A stretch of DNA of 64,000 nt, taken from assembly GCF_037975245.1 (NCBI RefSeq), contig NC_092576.1:39113111-39177110 (forward strand), written 5' to 3'. Below are positions 35,943-47,780 of the stretch, one piece after another (within the stretch, counting starts at the first letter, position 1; each line of letters opens with the position of its first letter). The notes beneath the pieces are model-generated. The model was not told the origin of the DNA. It made no database searches and saw nothing but the letters and a program-made list of their open reading frames with translations. This DNA is from Apostichopus japonicus. Its lineage: Eukaryota > Echinodermata > Holothuroidea > Aspidochirotida > Stichopodidae. The position numbers and the translations under genes are program-made.

Positions 35943-36116
35943 TATGCTAAATGCTAAAGAAATGATGGTTGCTAAGTCAAAATTTGATGCATTTTTTTTT
36001 GTATACTTGACAATGACAATGCGGGTTTTTCGGACGCTTGCGCGGGTCAGCGGGTTTGGGTGTTAGAATGCGGGTCCAACCCGCGAAATGAGGGTCAGTT
36101 GGGAGCTCTGTACACC

Positions 36117-36352
36117 TACCCTGAATGCACTCAAATGGACTGTTTTAGTCACTATGACAGCATCGATCTTCACAAATGCAATTATTACTGCTCACTTAAG
36201 CCAAGTAGGGTGCACACAAATCATTCCTACGCCCATTTATGAGATATGTGCAACTATAATTCAAAGAGTATAATTCAAAGATAGCATGGAATTAGCCGCG
36301 CATTTAGCTCACTGATATAGACCACCTCATCCCATGTTTTCCCAAGTATTGA
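36117..36352. other. Spacer DNA, no feature recognised
   Basis: Ordinary AT-rich sequence. The word AATTCAAAGA(T/G) is repeated in close succession near 36258-36282. Confidence 0.45.
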
Positions 36353-37345
36353 CCTTAACTTTTCAGTATTTTGCAAGGTATACCAAGTTTGTGTAATGCC
36401 AATTTAAGACCAGTTTCCTACTCACGCATTGAAAAGACTAGCTAGGTACCCTCAACGTTTTCTTTTTCCGAATTTCCATCAGTGTTTTCCAATAGTGGAT
36501 GAGATAACTTTGTATATACTTTGATGCACCCTGCACACATTACTCAACAGTGTAACTGGTTCTAATACTAATGTGTGTTTCTGTAATATACATGCATTGC
36601 TTCAATACAATGAATTTCAAACATAACTCTCAAATGAACTGGTATATGATAAAAAACAATTTCAGAAAGAAGTCAAAGATATGTGTACATGTTAACTTTT
36701 CAGTATTTTGCAAGGTATACCAAGTTTGTTGTAATGCCAATTAAAGACCAGTTTCCTACTCACGCATTGAAAAGACCAGCTAGGTAACCTCACCGTTTAC
36801 TTTTTCAGAATTCCATCAGTGTTTTCCAAAAGGGATGAGATAACTTAGCATATACTTTAATGCACCCTTCATTATTCAAAATTATGATTGTACCTTTAAA
36901 ATAGACACAGTAGTAATGCAGTTTATATAGGTTTCATGATATCTTGACAAACTAAGAAATTCATGTCAGTGATTAAAAATGTGAGCTGTCTGCACACATA
37001 CCTCAATAGGGGGACTGGTTCTAATACTAATGTGTGTTTCTGTAATATGTATGCATTGCTTGAATACAATGAATTTCAAAAATAACTCTCAAATGTACTG
37101 GTATATGATAAAGACAATTTCATACTCATGTGTGTTTCTGTAATATGCATGCATTGCTTGAATACAATGAATTTCAAAATTAACTCTCAAATGTACTGGT
37201 ATATGATAAAAACAATTTCAGAAAGAATTCAAAGATATGTGTACATGAGATAACTTTGTATATACTTTGATGCACCCTTCAATATGCAAAAGTTATTGTA
37301 TCCTTAAATTAGATCCAGTAGTAATGTAGTTTTAAAAGCGTTCCT
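36353..37345 (+). repeat. Compound P/Q tandem repeat
   Basis: Two interspersed units. P starts TTAACTTTTCAGTATTTTGC at 36353 and again near 36692 (339 bp apart), and runs to GATGAGATAACTT and TGCACCC. Q (TGTGTTTCTGTAATAT, CATTGCTT, ACAATGAATTTCAAA) occurs near 36573, 37029 and 37130, the last two about 100 bp apart. The tail of P (GAGATAACTTTGTATATACT) recurs after the last Q near 37248. The order is P-Q-P-Q-Q-P(tail). Confidence 0.8.
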
Positions 37346-37363
37346 GTTCCCACAGACTTTTAC

Positions 37364-37652
37364 CTCATATTTCAGACAAGAAACAGCACACCCTATATCA
37401 ATCTTGATCTACAGTATAGTGTGTGGGGGCACTGATTTTTATATTGGAGTATTGTTTTAACTTTGGAGTCCTTTTATGTGAATATTGGAAGTGGCAACTC
37501 AAGGTAGTTTCTATGTCTGAACTGGAATATGTGTTTTTTATTGAAAACAAGTCTTTGAATTAATATTTTTCAGCCTTTACATCTTATCTCAGACAAGAAA
37601 CTAGCCAACCTACATAAATCTTGGTAAACAGTATAGTGTGTGGGGGTACTAG
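37364..37652 (+). repeat. ~217 bp tandem repeat, right spacer copy
   Basis: CAGACAAGAAAC begins units near 37374 and 37591, 217 bp apart. They read through CAGTATAGTGTGTGGGGG, TTTTAACTTTGGAGTCCTT and AATATGTGTTTTTTATTG. It is the same family and orientation as 30480-30840. The right satellite array starts inside the second unit, immediately after GTGTGTGGGGGTACT. Confidence 0.8.
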
Positions 37653-38040
37653 CAATAGCTCTAACCTACATATAGCTGCTTTCCCAGTTTCCCCCTGCAG
37701 CAACCCCCCCCCCTTATTGCCCCACATGATGGCTACACCCACATATAGGTGGAGCCTGTAAAAGTTGGACAAGGTAATTTTCTACGCTGATGTATTTGGT
37801 CTGACCCTGTATACGGTACCTGATTCCATAGTAACCCACACCACTTGCCACATGCAATGATCTAGATAGAGTGATATTGTACAAACTGTAATTTTCAGGA
37901 CATATCAAACTTTACGTAGCAGGTAGAAAAGCAAATAGACGACCAATAGGGCAGCCAAGTCAGTTGGACACCCCCCACCCCTCCCCGACCCTCCATCCTA
38001 TTCAACAAGGATGAATACACATAAAATCCTATGCTTTCAA
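37653..38040 (-). repeat. First right unit with internal deletion
   Basis: The array opens at ATAGCTCTAACCTACATATA. The unit then jumps from CTGATGTATTTG to GTCTGACCCTGTATAC near 37797. It lacks about 415 bp that ordinary units carry here (compare 38201-38613). The deletion differs from the one that makes the 466 bp units in the left arm. Confidence 0.85.
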
Positions 38041-41000
38041 ATATTTGATCCTAATGATAGCTCTAACCTACATATAGCTGCTTTCCCAGTTTCCCCTTCC
38101 AGCAACCCCCCCCCCCACCTTCTGCCCCACATGATGGTTCCACATATGGGTGGAGCCTGTAAATGTTGGACAAGGTAATTTTCTACACTGATGTATTTGA
38201 GATTAAGCAGTTCACCAATTTGGAATGACATCGAAACTTTGAAAAGGTGGAAATAAGATGGTCAAAAACTAATATTAGACTGTTCATTAAATTCTCACAC
38301 ACATTATGGGGACCCTAATAGTTGGAAAAAAAAACATTCTACCTTACATTTAATATACATCACCTTAATCTATGCTGTTGGAAATGGTAAAAAAAATCTT
38401 TCTCAAACAATAGGAGAAAGCCATAACAGTGTACATCCCTATTTTCTCTACAATATATCAAATTGTATGAATACAGCACATGCAACAGCATATATATTCT
38501 GATTAGGGCTTTCCAATCATCCCCACCCCTCATTCCCACTCAACTAGTGGAATGACATCATAACATTATTTATACATAATATCACATTATTAGGGCGTTA
38601 TGGAGGTCTGACCCTGTATACGGTACCTGATTTCATAGTAACCCACACCACTTGCCCCATGCAATGATCTAGATAGAGTAATAGTGTACAAACTGTAATT
38701 TTCAGGACATATCAAACTTTACGTAGCAGGTAGAAAAGCAAATAGACCACCAATAGGGCAGCCAAGTCAATTGGACACCCCCACCCCTCCCCTACCCTCC
38801 ATCCCATTCAACAAGGATGAATACACATAAAATCCTATGCTTTCAAATATTTGATCCTAATGATAGCTCTAACCTACATATAGCTGCTTTCCCAGTTTCC
38901 CCCTTCAGCAATCCCCCCCCCCCTTTTGCCCAACATTATGGTTCCACATATGGGTGGAGCCTGTAAAAGTTGGACAAGATCATTTTCTACACTGATGTAA
39001 TTGAGATTAAGCAGTTCATCAATTTGCAATGACATCAAAACTTTGAAACGGTGAAAATAAGATGGTCAAAAATTAATATCAGAATGTTCATTAAATTCTC
39101 ACACACATTATGGGGACCCTAATAGTTGGAAAAAAAAACCTACTTTACATTTAATATACATCACCTTAATCTATGCTGTTGGAAATGGTAAAAAAATCTT
39201 TCTCAAACTATAGGAGAAAGCCATAACAGTGTACATCCCTATTTTCGCTATGATATATCAAATTGTATGAATACAGCACATGCAACAGCATATATATTCT
39301 GATTAGGGCTTTCCAATCATCCCCACCCCTCATTCCCACTCAACTAGTGAAATGACATCAAAACATTATTGATACATAATATCACATTATTAGGGCGTTA
39401 TGGAGGTCTGACCCTGTATACGGTACCTGATTCCATAGTAACCCACACCACTTGCCACATGCAATGATCTAGATAGAGTGATAGTGTACAAACTGTAATT
39501 TTCAGGACATATCAAACTTTACGTAGCAGGTAGAAAAGCAAATAGACGACCAATAGGGCAGCCAAGTCAGTTGGACACCCCCCACCCCTCCCCGACCCTC
39601 CATCCCATTCAACAAGGATGAATACACATAAAATCCTATGCTTTCAAATATTTGATCCTAATGTTAGCTCTAACCTACATATAGCTGCTTTCCCAGTTTC
39701 CCCCTCCAGCAACCCCCCCCCCTCCCTTTTGCCCCACATGATGGTTCCACATATGGGTGGAGCCTGTAAAAGTTGGACAAGATCATTTTCTACACTGATG
39801 CATTTGAGATTAAGCAGTTCATCAATTTGGAATGACATCAAAACTTTGAAACGGTGAAAATAAGATGGTCAAAAATTAATATTAGACTGTTCATTAAATT
39901 CTCACACACATTATGGGGACCCTAATAGTTGGAAAAAAAAACCTTCTACTTTACATTTAATATACATCACCTTAATCTATGCTGTTGGAAATGGTAAAAA
40001 AATCTTTCTCAAACAATAGGAGAAAGCCATAACAGTGTACATCCCTATTTTCTCTATGATATATCAAATTGTATGAATACAGCACATGCAACAGCATATA
40101 TATTCTGATTAGGGCTTTCCAATCATCCCCACCCCTCATTCCCACTCAACTAGTGGAATGACATCAAAACATTATTTATACATAATATCAAAATATTAGG
40201 GCGTTATGGAGGTCTGACCCTGTATACGGTACCTGATTCCATAGTAACCCACACCACTTGCCACATGCAATGATCTAGATAGAGTGATAGTGTACAAACT
40301 GTAATTTTCAGGACATATCAAACTTTACGTAGCAGGTAGAAAAGCAAATAGACGACCAATAGGGCAGCCAAGTCAATTGGACACCCCCCACCCCTCCCCG
40401 ACCCTCCATCCCATTCAACAAGGATGAATACACATAAAATCCTATGCTTTCAAATATTTGATCCTAATGATAGCTCTAACCTACATATAGCTGCTTTCCC
40501 AGTTTCCCCCTTCAGCAATCCCCCCCCCCTCCTTTTGCCCAACATTATGGTTCCACATATGGGTGGAGCCTGTAAAAGTTGGACAAGATCATTTTCTACA
40601 CTGATGTATTTGAGATTAAGCAGTTCATCAATTTGCAATGACATCAAAACTTTGAAACGGTGAAAATAAGATGGTCAAAAATTAATATTAGACTGTTCAT
40701 TAAATTCTCACACACATTATGGGGACCCTAATAGTTGGAAAAAAACCTTCTACTTTACATTTAATATACATCACCTTAATCTATGCTGTTGGAAATGGTA
40801 AAAAAATCTTTCTCAAACAATAGGAGAAAGCCATAACAGTGTACATCCCTATTTTCTCTATGATATATCAAATTGTATGAATACAGCACTATGCAACAGC
40901 ATATATATTCTGATTAGGGCTTCTCAATCATCCCCACCCCTCATTCCCACTCAACTAGTGAAATGACATCAAAACATTATTGATACATAATATCACATTA

Positions 41001-41589
41001 TTAGGGCGTTATGGAGGTCTGACCCTGTATACGGTACCTGATTCCATAGTAACCCACACCACTTGCCACATGCAATGATCTAGATAGAGTGATAGTGTAC
41101 AAACTGTAATTTTCAGGACATATCAAACTTTACGTAGCAGGTAGAAAAGCAAATAGACGACCAATAGGGCAGCCAAGTCAGTTGGACACCCCCCACCCCT
41201 CCCCGACCCTCCATCCCATTCAACAAGGATGAATACACATAAAATCCTATGCTTTCAAATATTTGATCCTAATGATAGCTCTAACCTACATATAGCTGCT
41301 TTCCCAGTTTCCCCCTCCAGCAACCCCCCCCCCCACCCTTTTGCCCAACATTATGGTTCCACATATGGGTGGAGCCTGTAAAAGTTGGACAAGATCATTT
41401 TCTACACTGATGCATTTGAGATTAAGCAGTTCATCAATTTGGAATGACATCAAAACTTTGAAACGGTGAAAATAAGATGGTCAAAAACTAATATTAGACT
41501 GTTCATTAAATTCTCACACACATTATGGGGACCCTAAAAGTTGGAGAAAAAAAAACATTCTACCTTACATTTAATATACATCACCTTAA

Positions 41590-42815
41590 TCTATGCTGTT
41601 GGAAATGGTAAAAAAAATCTTTCTCAAACAATAGGAGAAAGCCATAACAGTGTACATCCCTATTTTCTCTATGATATATCAAATTGTATGAATACAGCAC
41701 TATGCAACAGCATATAAATTCTGATTAGGGCTTTCCAATCATCCCCACCCCTCATTCCCACTCAACTAGTGAAATGACATCAAAACATTATTGATACATA
41801 ATATCACATTATTAGGGCGTTATGGAGGTCTGACCCTGTATACGGTACCTGATTCCATAGTAACCCACACCACTTGCCACATGCAATGATCTAGATAGAG
41901 TGATAGTGTACAAACTGTAATTTTCAGGACATATCAAACTTTACGTAGCAGGTAGAAAAGCAAATAGACGACCAATAGGGCAGCCAAGTCAATTGGACAC
42001 CCCCCACCCCTCCCCGACCCTCCATCCCATTCAACAAGGATGAATACACATAAAATCCTATGCTTTCAAATATTTGATCCTAATGATAGCTCTAACCTAC
42101 ATATAGCTGCTTTCCCAGTTTCCCCCTCCAGCAACCCCCTCCGTCCCACCCTTTTGCCCAACATTATGGTTCCACATATGGGTGGAGCCTGTAAAAGTTG
42201 GACAAGATCATTTTCTACACTGATGCATTTGAGATTAAGCAGTTCATCAATTTGGAATGACATCAAAACTTTGAAACGGTGAAAATAAGATGGTCAAAAA
42301 TTATTATTAGACTGTTCATTAATTCTCACACACATTGGGACCCTTATAGTTGAAAAAAAAAACCCTTTGACATTACATTTAATATACATCACCTTAATCT
42401 ATGCTGTTGGAAATGGTAAAAAAAATCTTTCTCAAACAATAGGAGAAAGCCATAACAGTGTACATCCCTATTTTCTCTATAATATATCAAATTGTATGAA
42501 TGTAGCACATGCAATAGCATATATTCTGATTAGGGCTTTCCAATCATCCCCACCCCTCATTCCCACTCAACTAGTGGAATGATATCAAAACATTATTTAT
42601 ACATAATATCACATTATTAGGGCGTTATGAGGGTCTGACCCTGTATACAGTACCTGATTCCATAGTAACCCACACCACTTGCCCCATGCAATGATCTAGA
42701 TAGAGTGATAGTGTACAAACTGTAATTTTCAGGACATATCAAACTTTACGTAGCAGGTAGAAAAGCAAATAGACGACCAATAGGGCAGCCAAGTCAATTG
42801 GACACCCCCCACCCC
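41590..42815 (-). repeat. Two-unit duplication, first copy
   Basis: This stretch and 43198-44423 are nearly identical at an offset of 1608 bp. They share the otherwise rare CCCCCTCCGTCCCACCC tract and CACATTGGGACCCTTATAG. Differences include AATAGCATATATTC against AACAGCATATATATTC. Confidence 0.8.
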
Positions 42816-43197
42816 TCCCCTACCCTCCATCCCATTCAACAAGGATGAATACACATAAAATCCTATGCTTTCAAATATTTGATCCTAATGATAGCTCTAA
42901 CCTACATATAGCTGCTTTCCCAGTTTCCCCCTCCAGCAACCCCCCCCCTCCTTTTGCCCAACATTATGGTTCCACATATGGGTGGAGCCTGTAAAAGTTG
43001 GACAAGATCATTTTCTACACTGATGTATTTGAGATTAAGCAGTTCATCAATTTGGAATGACATCAAAACTTTGAAACGGTGAAAATAAGATGGTCAAAAA
43101 TTAATATTAGACTGTTCATTAAATTCTCACACACATTATGGGGACCCTAATAGTTGGAAAAAAACCTTCTACTTTACATTTAATATACATCACCTTA

Positions 43198-44423
43198 ATC
43201 TATGCTGTTGGAAATGGTAAAAAAATCTTTCTCAAACAATAGGAGAAAGCCATAACAGTGTACATCCCTATTTTCTCTATGATATATCAAATTGTATGAA
43301 TACAGCACTATGCAACAGCATATAAATTCTGATTAGGGCTTTCCAATCATCCCCACCCCTCATTCCCACTCAACTAGTGAAATGACATCAAAACATTATT
43401 GATACATAATATCACATTATTAGGGCGTTATGGAGGTCTGACCCTGTATACGGTACCTGATTCCATAGTAACCCACACCACTTGCCACATGCAATGATCT
43501 AGATAGAGTGATAGTGTACAAACTGTAATTTTCAGGACATATCAAACTTTACGTAGCAGGTAGAAAAGCAAATAGACGACCAATAGGGCAGCCAAGTCAA
43601 TTGGACACCCCCCACCCCTCCCCGACCCTCCATCCCATTCAACAAGGATGAATACACATAAAATCCTATGCTTTCAAATATTTGATCCTAATGATAGCTC
43701 TAACCTACATATAGCTGCTTTCCCAGTTTCCCCCTCCAGCAACCCCCTCCGTCCCACCCTTTTGCCCAACATTATGGTTCCACATATGGGTGGAGCCTGT
43801 AAAAGTTGGACAAGATCATTTTCTACACTGATGCATTTGAGATTAAGCAGTTCATCAATTTGGAATGACATCAAAACTTTGAAACGGTGAAAATAAGATG
43901 GTCAAAAATTATTATTAGACTGTTCATTAATTCTCACACACATTGGGACCCTTATAGTTGAAAAAAAAAACCCTTTGACATTACATTTAATATACATCAC
44001 CTTAATCTATGCTGTTGGAAATGGTAAAAAAAATCTTTCTCAAACAATAGGAGAAAGCCATAACAGTGTACATCCCTATTTTCTCTCTAATATATCAAAT
44101 TGTATGAATGTAGCACATGCAACAGCATATATATTCTGATTTGGGCTTTCCAATCATCCCCACCCCTCATTCCCACTCAACTAGTGGAATGATATCAAAA
44201 CATTATTTATACATAATATCACATTATTAGGGCGTTATGAGGGTCTGACCCTGTATACAGTACCTGATTCCATAGTAACCCACACCACTTGCCCCATGCA
44301 ATGATCTAGATAGAGTGATAGTGTACAAACTGTAATTTTCAGGACATATCAAACTTTACGTAGCAGGTAGAAAAGCAAATAGACGACCAATAGGGCAGCC
44401 AAGTCAATTGGACACCCCCCACC
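43198..44423 (-). repeat. Two-unit duplication, second copy
   Basis: Partner of 41590-42815. It carries the same rare CCCCCTCCGTCCCACCC tract near 43745, and ends where CCCCGACCC replaces CCCCTACCC. Confidence 0.8.
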
Positions 44424-45839
44424 CCTCCCCGACCCTCCATCCCATTCAACAAGGATGAATACACATAAAATCCTATGCTTTCAAATATTTGATCCTAATG
44501 ATAGCTCTAACCTACATATAGCTGCTTTCCCAGTTTCCCCCTCCAGCAACCCCCCCCCCCCTCCCTTTTGCCCAACATTATGGTTCCACATATGGGTGGA
44601 GCCTGTAAAAGTTGGACAAGATCAATTTCTACACTGATGCATTTGAGATTAAGCAGTTCATCAATTTGGAATGACAACAAAACTTTGAAACGGTGAAAAT
44701 AAGATGGTCAAAAACTAATATTAGACTGTTCATTAAATTCTCACACACATTATGGGGACCCTAATAGTTGGAGAAAAAAAAACATGCTACCTTACATTTA
44801 ATATACATCACCTTAATCTATGCTGTTGGAAATGGTAAAAAAAATCTTTCTCAAACAATAGGAGAAAGCCATAACAGTGTACATCCCTATTTTCTCTACA
44901 ATATATCAAATTGTATGAATACAGCACATGCAACAGCATATATATTCTGATTAGGGCTTTCCAATCATCCCCACCCCTCATTCCCACTCAACTAGTGGAA
45001 TGACATCAAAACATTATTTATACATAATATCACATCATTAGGGCGTTATGGAGGTCTGACCCTGTATAGGGTACCTAATTCCATAGTAACCCACACCACT
45101 TGCCACATGCAATGATCTAGATAGAGTGATACAAACTGTAATTTTCAGGACATATCAAACTTTACGTAGCAGGTAGAAAAGCAAATAGACGACCAATAGG
45201 GCAGCCAAGTCAATTGGACACCCCCCACCCCTCCCCGACCCTCCATCCCATTCAACAAGGATGAATACACATAAAATCCTATGCTTTCAAATATTTGATC
45301 CTAATGATAGCTCTAACCTACATATAGCTGCTTTCCCAGTTTCCCCCTTCAGCAATCCCCCCCCCCCCTTTTGCCCAACATTATGGTTCCACATATGGGT
45401 GGAGCCTGTAAAAGTTGGACAAGATCATTTTCTACACTGATGCATTTGAGATTAAGCAGTTCATCAATTTGGAATGACATCAAAACTTTGAAACGGTGAA
45501 AATAAGATGGTCAAAAATTAATATTAGAATGTTCATTAAATTCTCACACACATTATGGGGACCCTAATAGTTGGAAAAAAAAACCTTCTACTTTACATTT
45601 AATATACATCACCTTAATCTATGCTGTTGGAAATGGTAAAAAAATCTTTCTCAAACAATAGGAGAAAGCCATAACAGTGTACATCCCTATTTTCTCTATG
45701 ATATATCAAATTATATGAATACAGCACATGCAACAGCATATATATTCTGATTAGGGCTTTCCAATCATCCCCACCCCTCATTCCCACTCAACTAGTGGAA
45801 TGACATCAAAACATTATTTATACATAATATCACATTATT

Positions 45840-47780
45840 AGGGCGTTATGAGGGTCTGACCCTGTATACGGTACCTGATTCCATAGTAACCCACACCACT
45901 TGCCCCATGCAATGATCTAGATAGAGTGATAGTGTACAAACTGTAATTTTCAGGACATATCAAACTTTACGTAGCAGGTAGAAAAGCAAATGGACGACCA
46001 ATAGGGCAGCCAAGTCAATTGGACACCCCCCACCCCTCCCCTACCCTCCATCCCATTCAACAAGGATGAATACACATAAAATTTCAAATATTTGATCCTA
46101 ATGATAGCTCTAACCTACATATAGCTGCTTTCCCAGTTTCCCCCTCCAGCAACCCCCCCCCCCCTCCCTTTTGCCCAACATTATGGTTCCACATATGGGT
46201 GGAGCCTGTAAAAGTTGGACAAGATCATTTTCTACACTGATGCATTTGAGATTAAGCAGTTCATTAATTTGGAATGACATCAAAACTTTGAAACGGTGAA
46301 AATAAGATGGTCAAAAATTAATATTAGACTGTTCATTAAATTCTCACACACATTGGGACCCTAATAGTTGAAAAAAAAACCTTTGACATTACATTTAATA
46401 TACATCACCTTAATCTATGCTGTTGGAAATGGTAAAAAAATCTTTCTCAAACAATAGGAGAAAGCCATAACAGTGTACATCCCTATTTTCTCTATGATAT
46501 ATCAAATTGTATGAATACAGCACATGCAACAGCATATATATTCTGATTAGGGCTTTCCAATCATCCCCACCCCTCATTCCCACTCAACTAGTGGAATGAC
46601 ATGAAAACATTATTTATATATAATATCACAATATTAGGGCGTTATGGAGGTCTGACCCTGTATAGGGTACCTAATTCCATAGTAACCCACACCACTTGAC
46701 ATATGCAATGATCTAGATAGAGTGATAGTGTACAAACTGTAATTTTCAGGACACATCAAACTTTACGTAGCAGGGAGAAAAGCAAATAGACGACCAATAG
46801 GGCAGCCAAGTCAATTGGACCCCCCCTCTCCCCTCCCCGACCCTCCATCCCATTCAACAAGGATGAATACACATAAAATCCTATGCTTTCAAATATTTGA
46901 TCCTAATGATAGCTCTAACCTACATATAGCTGCTTTCCCAGTTTCCCCCTTCAGCAATCCCCCCCCCCCTTTTGCCCAACATTATGGTTCCACATGTGGG
47001 TGGAGCCTGTAAAAGTTGGACAAGATCATTTTCTACTCTGATGTATTTGAGATTAAGCAGTTCATCAATTTGGAATGACATCAAAACTTTGAAACGGTGA
47101 AAATAAGATGGTCAAAAATTAATATTAGACTGTTCATTAAATTCTCACACACATTATGGGGACCCTAATAGTTGGAAAAAAACCCTTCTACTTTACATTT
47201 AATATACATCACCTTAATCTATGCTGTTGGAAATGGTAAAAAAAAAATTCTCAAACAATAGGAGAAAGCCATAACAGTGTACATCCCTATTTTCTCTATG
47301 ATATATCAAATTGTATGAATACAGCACATGCAACAGCATATATATTCTGATTAGGGCTTTCCAATCATCCCCACCCCTCATTCCCACTCAACTAGTGAAA
47401 TGACATCAAAACATTATTTATACATAATATCACATTATTAGGGCGTTATGGAGGTCTGACCCTGTATACGGTACCTGATTCCATAGTAACCCACACCACT
47501 TGCCACATGCAATGATCTAGATAGAGTGATAGTGTACAAACTGTAATTTTCAGGACATATCAAACTTTACGTAGCAGGTAGAAAGCAAATAGACGACCAA
47601 TAGGGCAGCCAAGTCAATTGGACATCCCCCACCCCTCCCCGACCCTCCATCCCATTCAACAAGGATGAATACACATAAAATCTTATGCTTTCAAATATTT
47701 GATCCTATTGATAGCTCTAACCTACATATAGCTGCTTTCCCAGTTTCCCCCTCTAGCAACCCCCCCCCCCCCGTCCCTTT
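45840..47780 (-). repeat. Right-arm segment duplicated 8847 bp away, first copy
   Basis: A chain of private variants matches 54690-56630 in order: TTATGAGGGTCTG, ATAAAATTTCAAATATTTG (lacking CCTATGCT), TTCATTAATTTGG, TATATATAATATC, CACATGTGGG, GGTAGAAAGCAAATAG, GGACATCCCCC and AAAATCTTATGC. The offset equals eleven units. Confidence 0.8.

Larger units (their letters stand above)
34986..36110. mobile_element. Non-autonomous DNA transposon with 6 bp target duplication
   Basis: Ends are CATAGCTCCCAACT (34986-34999) and AGTTGGGAGCTCTG (36097-36110), inverted repeats of 14 bp with one mismatch. TACACC flanks both sides (34980-34985 and 36111-36116). GCGGGT words crowd near both ends (about 35014, and several between 36020 and 36085). 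Such subterminal repeats are known as transposase-binding sites in hAT-type elements, so hAT-like is the best guess. Without the nested foldback insert (35276-35942) the element would be about 450 bp. No transposase frame is present. Confidence 0.8.
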
